Program-made: the position numbers and the translations under genes | The notes under the pieces: generated by a model | Told to the model about the DNA's origin: nothing | Seen by the model: the letters and a program-made list of their open reading frames with translations, nothing else | Database searches by the model: none | Source: JBHHYR01 sp046757585 | Lineage (GTDB): Bacteria > Desulfobacterota > Binatia > HRBIN30 | NCBI GenBank assembly: GCA_046757585.1 | Contig: JBHHYR010000028.1 | Span: forward strand, 1 to 28,479 | Length of the DNA: 28,479 nt | Direction: 5' to 3' | Part shown: positions 14,498 to 21,837 of the stretch, piece after piece | Numbering within the stretch: the stretch's first letter is position 1 | Layout: each line of letters opens with the position of its first letter

Positions 14498-14827
14498 CTA
14501 CACGACTTGGTCGACCGCTTTGACGAGCTGTGCCTTGGGAACGGCACCGACGATCTGATCGCGCACCTCTCCGTCTTTGAACAGAATGAGATTGGGTATT
14601 CCCCGTACCCCGTAGCGCGACGGCGTGTTGGGGTTGTCATCGACGTTCATCTTCATCACCTTCAACCGCCCGGCATATTCCGCCGCCACTTCCTCGACCA
14701 CGGGGGCAATCGCCTTGCAGGGGCCACACCAGGGAGCCCAGAAATCGATGAGCACCGGCACATCAGCCTTGAGGACTTCGCGCTCGAAGGCGTCATCGTT
14801 CACCTGCTGGATATCGGCCACTGTCAT
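14498..14827 (-). CDS. trx: Thioredoxin
   Basis: A ~109-residue thioredoxin. V-L-I-D-F-W-A-P-W-C-G-P-C-K (25-38) holds the redox cysteines C34 and C37; the buried D28 and the cis-proline in R-G-I-P-N-L-I-L-F are present. It lacks a signal peptide, so it is cytoplasmic. The ATG at 14827 has GAGGAGG almost abutting it. A GTG at 14821 lies 7 bases from the GGAGG and may be the real start, shortening the protein by two residues. It heads the trx-hydrolase pair and is divergent from the acyl-CoA dehydrogenase gene. Confidence 0.93.
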   Translation of the reverse strand: MTVADIQQVNDDAFEREVLKADVPVLIDFWAPWCGPCKAIAPVVEEVAAEYAGRLKVMKMNVDDNPNTPSRYGVRGIPNLILFKDGEVRDQIVGAVPKAQLVKAVDQVV

Positions 14828-14939
14828 TCCTCCTCGTTCTGTACGTGCGTCGCGCAATCTCACCGCACCTTTAATACCCATAACCTTCGCGGTGCGCCTA
14901 TTCAAGGGAAACATGACGCCGCGCCTTGACTGCGTCGAA

Positions 14940-14961
14940 GCCCGGGGCCTAATAGCCGGGC
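14940..14961 (+). promoter_or_regulatory. Hairpin abutting the acyl-CoA dehydrogenase start codon
   Basis: GCCCGG (14940-14945) and CCGGGC (14956-14961) form a perfect 6 bp stem with a 10-base loop, and the ATG at 14962 follows directly. No AG-rich ribosome binding site is present, so translation may begin without one or depend on the hairpin opening. Confidence 0.35.
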
Positions 14962-16134
14962 ATGGATCTCTCTTACTCGCCGCAGGAAGAACGCTTCCGT
15001 GCGGAGCTGCGGACCTGGCTGGCAGAGAATCCACCGGGACCGGAGCCCGAGCAACTGGACCAGTGGGTCGCCTACGGCAAGGCGTGGCAGCGCAAGCTAT
15101 ACGAGGCGGGGTGGTGCGGCATCGCTTGGCCAAAGGAGTACGGCGGGCGCGGTGCGACGTTGATCGAGCAGGTCATCTTCCAGGAGGAAATGGCACGCGC
15201 GCGGGCACCGATGCTCATCAACCTGGCCGGCATGACCATGGGAGGGCCGGTGCTGATCGCGCATGGCACAGACGAACAGAAGCGGCGCCATCTCCAGCGC
15301 ATCCTGTCCGCCGACGAGATCTGGTGTCAGGGCTTCTCCGAACCCAACGCCGGCTCGGACCTCGCTGCGCTGCAGACGCGTGCCGTCCTCGACGGCGACG
15401 ACTTCATCGTCAACGGCCAGAAGGTCTGGACCAGCTTCGCGCGTTACGCCGACTGGTGCATGCTGCTCGTGCGTACGGATCCCGAGGCACCGCGGCACCA
15501 CGGGATCACTTTTTTGCTTGCCGACATGCACAGCCCCGGCGTTGCAGTGCGCCCGTTGAAGCAAATCAGCGGCGCGGACGACTTCAATGAGGTGTTTTTC
15601 GACAACGTACGGGTGCCACGGCGCAACGTCATCGGGCAGGTGAACGAAGGGTGGAAGATCGCCATCACGACGCTCATGCACGAGCGCGCCACCCTCACCT
15701 TCAGCCGGCAGCTGCAATCCCGCAGCGCGCTGGCCGAGCTGATTACCTTTGTACGCCGCTGGCACGGAGGTCAGCACGCGAGCGCGGATCCCGTCATCCG
15801 CCAGCGGCTGGCCCAAGCCGCGATCGAAAGTGAAGTGATCAAGTACACCGCCTACCGCAGTCTCACCAAGATTCTGCGGGGCGGCGTGCCGGGCCCGGAA
15901 GGATCGATCGAAAAACTCTTCTGGAGTGAAATGTATCAACGCATGCTGGAAACCGCTCTGGCCATCGTGGAACCGTACGGGCAGCTGGTCAAAGGATCAC
16001 CGCACGTACCGGCGCAGGGGCAATGGCCGTCCCTCTTCCTCTACTCCCGCGGGCGCACCATCGCTGCCGGCAGTTCCGAGATCCAGCGCAACATCATCGC
16101 GGAACGGGTGCTGGGACTGCCACGCGGGCGCTAA
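14962..16134 (+). CDS. Acyl-CoA dehydrogenase
   Basis: A 390-residue FAD-dependent flavoenzyme that desaturates an acyl-CoA at the alpha-beta bond. The N-terminal helical domain starts MDLSYSPQEERFRAELRTWL. W-C-Q-G-F-S-E-P-N-A-G-S-D (121-133) is the FAD/substrate signature, V-N-G-Q-K-V-W-T-S (about 150-158) the central beta domain, F-D-N-V-R-V-P the start of the C-terminal domain, and A-A-G-S-S-E-I-Q-R-N-I-I-A-E-R the C-terminal FAD-binding signature. The sequence is closest in style to actinobacterial and deltaproteobacterial FadE proteins used on sterol, branched or aromatic side chains. That role is inferred. An electron-transfer flavoprotein is not nearby. No regulator adjoins it. Confidence 0.93.
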   Translation: MDLSYSPQEERFRAELRTWLAENPPGPEPEQLDQWVAYGKAWQRKLYEAGWCGIAWPKEYGGRGATLIEQVIFQEEMARARAPMLINLAGMTMGGPVLIAHGTDEQKRRHLQRILSADEIWCQGFSEPNAGSDLAALQTRAVLDGDDFIVNGQKVWTSFARYADWCMLLVRTDPEAPRHHGITFLLADMHSPGVAVRPLKQISGADDFNEVFFDNVRVPRRNVIGQVNEGWKIAITTLMHERATLTFSRQLQSRSALAELITFVRRWHGGQHASADPVIRQRLAQAAIESEVIKYTAYRSLTKILRGGVPGPEGSIEKLFWSEMYQRMLETALAIVEPYGQLVKGSPHVPAQGQWPSLFLYSRGRTIAAGSSEIQRNIIAERVLGLPRGR

Positions 16135-16154
16135 CCTTCATCGGAAAATGAAGG
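16135..16154. terminator. Hairpin between the dehydrogenase and bioB genes
   Basis: CCTTCAT (16135-16141) pairs perfectly with ATGAAGG (16148-16154) around a 6-base loop. It begins two bases after the dehydrogenase stop codon, between convergent genes. A G-run rather than a T-run follows on the plus strand, so it is a candidate bidirectional terminator only. Confidence 0.4.
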
Positions 16155-16209
16155 GGGGGTCGAAGAGGAACTTCGCGCGGGCAACGTTGGCGCTGCAACC
16201 GCGCGCGGC

Positions 16210-17223
16210 TCACGCGCTGAGCGGTTCCGCCTCGAAGCCCATGTCGGCAATCATCCGCTGGGCGGCGCGGGCCGCTTGGCCCGGCGTGGTGAGATACCCT
16301 TCGACGAAAATCGAGTTGGCCGGATACAACGCCAGGGGCTGAAACCAGCCCAGGTTGAGTTCCCGGCCGCCAGCGACGCGAATCTCGCTCCGCGGGTTGG
16401 TGAAGCGCATCAGGCACAACACACGCAAGCACGTTCCCGGCGTCAATTCGCGGCGGCTCGCGAATGGTGTTCCGTCGATGGGGTGCAAGAAGTTCACTGG
16501 CAACGAGTCGACCTGCAGCGCACGCAACGCAAAGGCCAGATCGACGATGTCCTCGTGGGTCTCGCCCATGCCAATGATGCCGCCGCAGCACGTGTGCAAG
16601 CCGGCCCGGCGGACGCTGCGAACGGTGCTCACCCGGTCGTCGTACGTATGGGTGGTACAGATCTCCGGATGAAACCGCCCGCTGGTGTTCAAGTTGTGAT
16701 TCACCCAGCCGACACCCGCCGCTTTGAGCGTCCGAGCAGCACGTTCATCCATGAGGCCAAGCGAGACGCACAGTTCGAGGTCGGGGAACTCTGCCTTGAT
16801 GGCACGGGCGGTTCGGGTGACACGGTCGATATCGGCGGGGCTCGGACCGCGGCCACTGGTCACCATGCAGTACCGCGTGGCACCGACGGCCACGGCGCGG
16901 CGGGCCCCCGCGACCAGCGCCTCGACCGAGTCGAGCCGATAGCGCGGGATCGCCGCCTCCGAGATCGCCGACTGCGAGCAGTAATGGCAATCCTCCGGGC
17001 ACAAACCGCTCCGAGCGTTGCGCAACTGGCAGATCTTCACACGGCGCCCGTGGTAGCGCTCGCGCACGCGGAACGCCGCCCGCAAAAGGGCTGGCAATGC
17101 CTGATCCGGTGTGTCGAGGAGGGCGGCGGCCTGCGTGCGGTCGAGTGCGTCACCGCCCAGCACCCTGTCAGCCACCGCGTCGAACGCGTCCTGGCAGTCT
17201 GTCTCTCGCAGACCAGTTTGCAT
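16210..17223 (-). CDS. bioB: Biotin synthase (radical SAM)
   Basis: A ~337-residue enzyme that inserts sulfur into dethiobiotin. The [4Fe-4S] ligands C75, C79 and C82 lie in G-L-C-P-E-D-C-H-Y-C-S-Q. Candidates for the [2Fe-2S] site are the Cys in R-Y-C-M-V-T-S-G, in E-L-C-V-S-L-G and in H-T-C-C-G-G-I-I-G-M-G-E, plus Arg in E-I-R-V-A-G-G-R-E. The substrate loop reads N-H-N-L-N-T-S rather than the commoner N-H-N-L-D-T-S. The C-terminal L-Y-P-A-N-S-I-F-V-E-G-Y-L-T-T is intact. The ATG at 17223 is chosen; an in-frame GTG at 17265 would add 14 residues. No bioA/F/D/C genes are adjacent, so it is a standalone gene divergent from the Smr gene. Confidence 0.93.
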   Translation of the reverse strand: MQTGLRETDCQDAFDAVADRVLGGDALDRTQAAALLDTPDQALPALLRAAFRVRERYHGRRVKICQLRNARSGLCPEDCHYCSQSAISEAAIPRYRLDSVEALVAGARRAVAVGATRYCMVTSGRGPSPADIDRVTRTARAIKAEFPDLELCVSLGLMDERAARTLKAAGVGWVNHNLNTSGRFHPEICTTHTYDDRVSTVRSVRRAGLHTCCGGIIGMGETHEDIVDLAFALRALQVDSLPVNFLHPIDGTPFASRRELTPGTCLRVLCLMRFTNPRSEIRVAGGRELNLGWFQPLALYPANSIFVEGYLTTPGQAARAAQRMIADMGFEAEPLSA

Positions 17224-17333
17224 CACCCAGCAGCTATCAACATGGCCGTGCCGCTTCAAGGCCACTCGGCGGTTCGCCTTCGGCCGGCGAGTGTGTCACC
17301 GTGTGGCCGTCAGCACGCCAGGTGACCTTTTCC

Positions 17334-17663
17334 ATGTGGCTGGAGCAGTTGCGGCGAACGCTGCGCGACTTTTTCGGCATCACGCCCACGCTGGATCTCC
17401 ACGGTCTTGGTGTCCGTGAGGCGTTGCAGGAAACTGAGCGGTTCGTCCGACAAGCACAAGGATTGCGCCACCGGGTTGTCCGGATCGTGTACGGCAAGGG
17501 GCGTGGCAGTCCCGGAGGACGCGGTGTCCTCCGCGAGGTCGTTCCTCGCTGGCTCGAACGCGAGGGGGCAAGCTTGGTGCTGCGTTACCAGCGCGTGCCC
17601 GACGCGACCGGGGCCGACGGTGCCGTCACGGTATGGCTGCGCGCGCAGGCCGAGCGCGACTGA
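17334..17663 (+). CDS. Smr-domain protein
   Basis: A 109-residue protein with a single C-terminal Smr domain. T-L-D-L-H-G-L (about 19-25) and V-Y-G-K-G-R-G-S (about 52-59) are the two signature motifs of the Smr fold, a nuclease-like domain related to MutS2 and to the ribosome-rescue nuclease SmrB. Nothing is fused to it. AGGTGA lies 8 bases before the ATG at 17334, which fixes the start. The second motif has Y in place of the usual H of H-G-x-G. It is divergent from bioB and precedes the cyclase gene by 140 bp. Whether it acts in RNA cleavage or DNA repair cannot be told. Confidence 0.85.
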   Translation: MWLEQLRRTLRDFFGITPTLDLHGLGVREALQETERFVRQAQGLRHRVVRIVYGKGRGSPGGRGVLREVVPRWLEREGASLVLRYQRVPDATGADGAVTVWLRAQAERD

Positions 17664-17803
17664 GGTGCAAGCGGCGGGCAGCGACAGATCGGCACGGACG
17701 CGGGAATCCAACGCCACCGTGCTCGCGTGAGTTCCACGGCGGGTCAACCACCGGCACGGGCCGGCGGTTGACTCCGTGCGGGACGTTCCATCGCGTAGTG
17801 GCC

Positions 17804-18619
17804 ATGCTGGCGCGCCGGCGCGTCTCGTGGTTCCTGGTCGGCTCTGGCCTGCTGCTCGTTGCGGCCTGCTCGACGCCTCGTCGTCCCAGCACGCCGGCCG
17901 CACTCATCGATGTCACCAAGGTCGTGGACCTCTCGTACTCGTTCGGTCCCGACACGATCTACTGGCCCACGGCCAAACCCTTCACGATGCAACGCGTGTC
18001 ATACGGCCGCACGCCGCAGGGGTACTGGTACGCGGCCAACAACATCTGCATGGCGGAGCACGGCGGCACGCACATGGATGCGCCGATTCATTTCGCGGAA
18101 GGCAAGCGAACCACTGACGAGGTGCCTCTCAGCTCGTGCATCGGCCCGGCGGTGGTCATCGATGTGCGCCCGCAGGCCGCAGCCAACCGCGACTACCGGC
18201 TCAGCGCCAGCGACATCAAGCGCTGGGAGCAGGCTCACGGTCGCATTCCGTCCGGGGCGATTGTCATCATGCGGAGTGGTTGGGGCCGCTACTGGCCGGA
18301 TAAGGTGCGCTATCTCGGTACGGACAAGCCGGGCGACGTCACGCATCTCCACTTCCCCGGTTTTTCGAAGGGAGCCGCAACATTCCTGACCACGCAGCGC
18401 GACATCGCCGGCATCGGGGTGGACACGGCCAGCATCGATTACGGCCAGTCGACGGATTTCATCGTGCACCGGATCATCACCGGCGCCAACAAACCTGGGT
18501 TCGAAAATCTGGCCAATCTGGATCGCGTGCCGGCAACCGGTGCGACACTCATCGCGCTGCCGATCAAGGTTGCCGGCGGCAGCGGTGGGCCCGCCAGGGT
18601 GGTTGCGATCCTGCCATAA
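17804..18619 (+). CDS. Exported lipoprotein of the cyclase (kynurenine formamidase-like) family
   Basis: A 271-residue protein with a lipoprotein signal: basic MLARRR, a hydrophobic core and the lipobox L-V-A-A-C (C22), so it is probably membrane-anchored outside the cytoplasm. The body is the cyclase fold (PF04199), with the metal-binding signature H-G-G-T-H-M-D-A-P-I-H-F (H86, H90, D92, H96). Later come G-V-D-T-A-S-I-D-Y and a C-terminal A-L-P-I-K. Cytoplasmic members hydrolyse formamides (kynurenine formamidase) or related amides and lactones; a lipid-anchored version suggests a periplasmic small-molecule hydrolase. The downstream DUF1573 gene begins 5 bp after the stop, so the genes are coupled. 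Confidence 0.88.
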   Translation: MLARRRVSWFLVGSGLLLVAACSTPRRPSTPAALIDVTKVVDLSYSFGPDTIYWPTAKPFTMQRVSYGRTPQGYWYAANNICMAEHGGTHMDAPIHFAEGKRTTDEVPLSSCIGPAVVIDVRPQAAANRDYRLSASDIKRWEQAHGRIPSGAIVIMRSGWGRYWPDKVRYLGTDKPGDVTHLHFPGFSKGAATFLTTQRDIAGIGVDTASIDYGQSTDFIVHRIITGANKPGFENLANLDRVPATGATLIALPIKVAGGSGGPARVVAILP

Positions 18620-18624
18620 GACGC

Positions 18625-19374
18625 ATGCCGAGCCGCGCCATCTTGCTCCTGACGGCGCTGGCGGCCGCCGCTGAGGGTCTGGTCGCCTGCCGTCCGTCCG
18701 CCGCGCCCCCCACCGCCGCACAGCCTCCAAAGATCGTCTTTCAGGAAACGACCTACGACTTCGGCCACACCGAGCGAGGCACGACGGTGAGGCACACCTA
18801 CGTCTTCCGCAATGCCGGCGGCCGCGACCTGTCGATCGACAACGTGCAGGCGTCATGCGCCTGCACCGCGGCGGCAGCGCCCGTTCGTCCCGTCGGCGCC
18901 GGAGGCATAGGACGCGTCACAGCCACGCTCGACACCAGCAACGGCTTCGGGCCCACCACGCGCACTATCACCGTCTACTCGAACGATCCGGCCCAGCCGG
19001 TCACCACGCTGGTGCTGCACGGCAGTATCGACGCGCCCGTCGCCGCGGTACCCCCACAGCTCTACACCGGGCACTTGCGGCGCGGGGAGCGTGCGCCCAG
19101 AGAGGTACGCCTGATTGTCGGCGCAGAAGCCACGGCCATCGCCGCGATCGACACGACTGGCACGGTGCTCGACGCCAGCGTCCGTAACGCACGGCCCGGC
19201 ATGACGGGAAGGCGGATCCGCGTGCGGATCAAGGCAGACGCACCGAGCGGTCCGTTCAAGGAGACGTTGGTGGTACGGGCGAAGAACCGGCGGCAGCCGG
19301 TGCTGACCATCCCGGTCACGGGAATCGTCGACGGGAACGCGCCATCGTCCGCAAGCGAGCCGGCGGGTCCGTAG
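18625..19374 (+). CDS. DUF1573 lipoprotein
   Basis: A 249-residue protein with a lipobox at L-V-A-C (C22). Residues 40-130 hold the DUF1573 signature: a Y-D-F-G-H-T-E-R-G-x-T-V-x-H-x-Y-x-F-x-N-A-G strand pair, then S-C-A-C-T (usually S-C-G-C-T) and V-Y-S-N-D-P-A-Q-P-V-x-T-L-x-L-H-G. A second immunoglobulin-like domain follows (about 140-230). DUF1573 proteins are exported Ig-like domains, often beside periplasmic enzymes; their role is unknown. It lies between the cyclase gene and the kinase gene with 2-5 bp gaps. The C-A-C in place of C-G-C is worth noting. Confidence 0.85.
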   Translation: MPSRAILLLTALAAAAEGLVACRPSAAPPTAAQPPKIVFQETTYDFGHTERGTTVRHTYVFRNAGGRDLSIDNVQASCACTAAAAPVRPVGAGGIGRVTATLDTSNGFGPTTRTITVYSNDPAQPVTTLVLHGSIDAPVAAVPPQLYTGHLRRGERAPREVRLIVGAEATAIAAIDTTGTVLDASVRNARPGMTGRRIRVRIKADAPSGPFKETLVVRAKNRRQPVLTIPVTGIVDGNAPSSASEPAGP

Positions 19375-19376
19375 CC

Positions 19377-20309
19377 GTGGGTGCAACGAGCTTCGTGCGG
19401 AGTCGTGTGGACAAGCCGTTCGACGTCGTGGGCTTCGGACTCAACAGCGTTGATCACCTGTGTGTCGTCCGGCGGCATCCCCGGCTCGACTGCAAGGAGC
19501 GGCTGGTCGCCTACGACGTGCAGCCGGGCGGGCAAGTGCCCACCGCGCTCGTGGCTCTGCAACGTTGGGGTTTGCGGACGGCCTACATCGGGAGCTTCGG
19601 CGACGACCCGAACGGGCAGCTGTCCCGGACCTCGCTGGAGCGGGAAGGCATTGACCTGTCCGCGACCGTCGTGCGCCGCGGAATCCGGCAGCCGGTGTCC
19701 GTCATTCTGATCGACGCAGTGTCGGGAGAGCGTTCCGTGCTATGGGAGCACACCGAGGCGCTGGTGCTGTGCGGTGACGAAGTCCGTTGGGACGTGGTCG
19801 TCGCGGGGCGTGCGTTGCTGATGGACGCGGTGGACGTGCGAACGGCCGTGGCTGCCGCGCGCCGTGCCAAGGCCGCCGGCAGCATGACCGTCCTCGATGT
19901 GGACACGCCCGCGGCGGGCATCGCGGACCTCCTGCGCTGCACCAACGTGTTGATTACGGGCACCGACTTTCCCGGCCGCCTGACGAGGCACGGCACGCTG
20001 CGCGGTGCCCTGCGGGCCGCGCTCCGGTCCGGCCCCTGGCTGGCCGCAGCCACGCTCGGCCCTGGGGGGGCGTTGGCCTGCGCCCGCGGCACCTTCCATT
20101 ATGTTCCCGCCTTTCGGGTTCCCGTGGTGGACAGCACCGGCGCCGGTGACGTCTTCCACGCGGGGGCCATCTACGGCCTGTTACACGGCTGGGCGGTGCC
20201 CGACACCCTGCGCTTCGCAGCCGCGGCGGCCGCACTCAAGTGCGAGAAGCTGGGCGCCCGCCCGGGCATCCCGCCCTTGCGCCGCGCCATGGCGCTGGCG
20301 GGGCTCTGA
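19377..20309 (+). CDS. PfkB-family carbohydrate/nucleoside kinase
   Basis: A 310-residue ribokinase-fold kinase. The N-terminal region V-V-G-F-G-L-N-S-V-D (17-26) is followed by Q-P-G-G-Q-V-P-T-A (49-57) and G-S-F-G-D-D-P-N-G (72-80). The ATP/anion-hole motif D-S-T-G-A-G-D-V-F (252-260) has the catalytic base D258. The first signature lacks the usual Asn after G-G, so the sugar is not predictable. The GTG at 19377 starts two bases after the DUF1573 stop; other in-frame GTG codons follow at residues 7 and 11. It closes the three-gene set of two exported lipoproteins and one cytoplasmic kinase. Confidence 0.88.
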   Translation: MGATSFVRSRVDKPFDVVGFGLNSVDHLCVVRRHPRLDCKERLVAYDVQPGGQVPTALVALQRWGLRTAYIGSFGDDPNGQLSRTSLEREGIDLSATVVRRGIRQPVSVILIDAVSGERSVLWEHTEALVLCGDEVRWDVVVAGRALLMDAVDVRTAVAAARRAKAAGSMTVLDVDTPAAGIADLLRCTNVLITGTDFPGRLTRHGTLRGALRAALRSGPWLAAATLGPGGALACARGTFHYVPAFRVPVVDSTGAGDVFHAGAIYGLLHGWAVPDTLRFAAAAAALKCEKLGARPGIPPLRRAMALAGL

Positions 20310-20316
20310 CATCAGA

Positions 20317-20335
20317 CCGGGCAAGTGATTTGCCG
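20317..20335. terminator. Weak hairpin between convergent operons
   Basis: CCGG-CAA pairs with TTG-CCGG within 20317-20335, with one bulged G and a GTGAT loop. A further GC-rich palindrome, CACCGCCGCGGTG, lies near 20401. Both sit between the kinase gene and the minus-strand lipoprotein gene, where a bidirectional terminator is expected. No T-run follows. Confidence 0.35.
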
Positions 20336-20433
20336 GCGCAGCATGCGCGGTGGACCGCAACGTCTGTCCGCCATCCCGCACCGGGCGCACGCCCACGCCG
20401 CACCGCCGCGGTGGCGACAGCGGCCCTCGCCCG

Positions 20434-20994
20434 TTAGTCGTAGCCCGGTTGCCCGAGGAGGTAGAGGAGCTCCTCAGCGCCAAATACCCGGTTCCCGAGT
20501 CGCTCGAGAAAACGCTGCTCGAGCACGCCGGTCGACGGCAGGCGAATGTTGCGGGGCATCACGGTCACTTGACCGTAGAGGCCGTAGACAACCCGGCTAC
20601 GATCCACGGCATCGATGCGACTCGTGATGGTAATCAGGGTTCCGGTAGCGAGCGGTGACAGGGCGACGTGATAATCAAACCAGAACGCTGACAACACCCG
20701 CAGGCCACGCGCCCGGGCCCGCCGGAGGTCGGCAATCGTTCTGAGTTCGTGCAGCAGCGTGCGCGTCATCGGACTGCGCCGGACCCGTTCGGTGGTCAGC
20801 GTGTAGGCGTGTCCGTCTTCCGCGTCGATGTCGATGGACTGCTCCTCGAGGACGTCGTGGACCAGCTGCCAGCATTCCTCAACGGGCAGGCGGAGCTGTC
20901 GGCGCACGCGCCTCGGAGCTTGTTCGTTCCGCTCGTGCGGCAGCGCACACGCCGCGAGCAGCACGAGCAGACAGCAGCACGATGCCGCGCGCAC
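20434..20994 (-). CDS. Unrecognised lipoprotein
   Basis: A 186-residue protein with a short signal and lipobox L-L-A-A-C (C16). The mature part has an alpha-beta pattern with R-Q-L-R-L-P-V-E-E-C-W-Q-L-V-H, a basic middle (R-R-S-P-M-T-R-T) and a C-terminal R-F-L-E-R-L-G-N-R-V-F-G. I recognise no domain, although the N-terminal part has the flavour of outer-membrane-associated DUF lipoproteins. The GTG at 20994 begins 3 bp after the M48 gene's stop, so it is translated with it. As last gene of the EamA-propeller-M48 operon it is a likely partner or substrate-side factor of the protease; this is context-based inference. Confidence 0.75.
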   Translation of the reverse strand: MRAASCCCLLVLLAACALPHERNEQAPRRVRRQLRLPVEECWQLVHDVLEEQSIDIDAEDGHAYTLTTERVRRSPMTRTLLHELRTIADLRRARARGLRVLSAFWFDYHVALSPLATGTLITITSRIDAVDRSRVVYGLYGQVTVMPRNIRLPSTGVLEQRFLERLGNRVFGAEELLYLLGQPGYD

Positions 20995-20997
20995 CGC

Positions 20998-21837
20998 TCA
21001 GTCCCGCGCAAACAGGGCTTGCACGATGGCAAAGTTGTCCGCCCGATGGGGTGCCGCTGGCGCCGGCGGCCCCAGGATGCGCAGCGTTCTGCGCACCGCA
21101 GCGACCCGATCGGATGAGAGCGGATGGCTCGAGACGAACCGCTCGAACACGGTCGGCTCCGACCGCCGGAGGCGCTCGAGCTTTTTGAAGAACTGGGCCA
21201 TCGCGTCGCCGTCATAGCCGGCGTCCTGCATCAGTTCGAGGCCGAGCCGGTCCGCTTCGGCCTCGTCGGCTCGACTGAAGCTGAGCACGCCGAGGATATA
21301 GCCGAGCCGAGCCCCTTCGAGCGCAATCGGCGGCACACCGGCGCCGAACACACTGAGTCCGATCGCCAGGATCAAGTTGTCGCCCTGACGGGCGGTGATC
21401 TGCTTGGCGGCGTGCCGGGCCGCGACATGCGCCATCTCGTGCGCAATCACCGACGCCAGTTGGGCCTCGGTGTCCGTGGTTTCGATCAGTCCAAGATTCA
21501 CGTACACCGGCCCCCCGGGCAAGGAAAAGGCGTTGACCTCCGGCGTGTCGACTACCTTGAAGGTGTACGGGAACCGCTTGAACCGAGCCGGCGCGCTGTC
21601 GATCAGACGCTGGCCGATCGCGTTCACCATCTGGTTCATGGCCCCGTGGCGGACCAAGAGGACTTCTTGATCGACCGTCTTGCTGATCGCGTGGCCGAGC
21701 GCGATCTCGCGACCGACGGAATACACGTTCGGCTGGTACCCGGTGAAGCGCAGCAGCGAGCACCCGCCGACAGCCAACGCGAGCGGGATGACGGCAAGCG
21801 CACGCGCACGCGTTCTAACGCCCAGGTGCGGTCCCAT
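20998..21837 (-). CDS. M48-family metalloprotease lipoprotein
   Basis: A 279-residue peptidase with lipobox A-V-G-G-C (C26), so probably anchored in the outer or inner membrane facing the periplasm. Zinc site H-E-M-A-H (H133, E134, H137) sits in V-I-A-H-E-M-A-H-V-A-A-R-H, and the third ligand is probably E192 in D-E-A-E-A-D-R-L-G. V-N-A-F-S-L-P-G-G-P-V-Y-V (101-113) is the conserved substrate-groove segment. It lacks the C-terminal TPR domain of BepA, like LoiP/YcaL. These proteases act on misassembled outer-membrane proteins. Its 5' end overlaps the preceding propeller gene's stop by 23 bp. Confidence 0.92.
   Translation of the reverse strand: MGPHLGVRTRARALAVIPLALAVGGCSLLRFTGYQPNVYSVGREIALGHAISKTVDQEVLLVRHGAMNQMVNAIGQRLIDSAPARFKRFPYTFKVVDTPEVNAFSLPGGPVYVNLGLIETTDTEAQLASVIAHEMAHVAARHAAKQITARQGDNLILAIGLSVFGAGVPPIALEGARLGYILGVLSFSRADEAEADRLGLELMQDAGYDGDAMAQFFKKLERLRRSEPTVFERFVSSHPLSSDRVAAVRRTLRILGPPAPAAPHRADNFAIVQALFARD

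Noticed and set aside
14162..14929. Plus-strand frame opposite the hydrolase and thioredoxin genes
   Set aside because: Antisense to two clear genes, with no motif of its own.
16276..17325. Long plus-strand open frame across bioB
   Set aside because: It is antisense to a complete bioB with all metal ligands. Long antisense frames are common in DNA of this composition.
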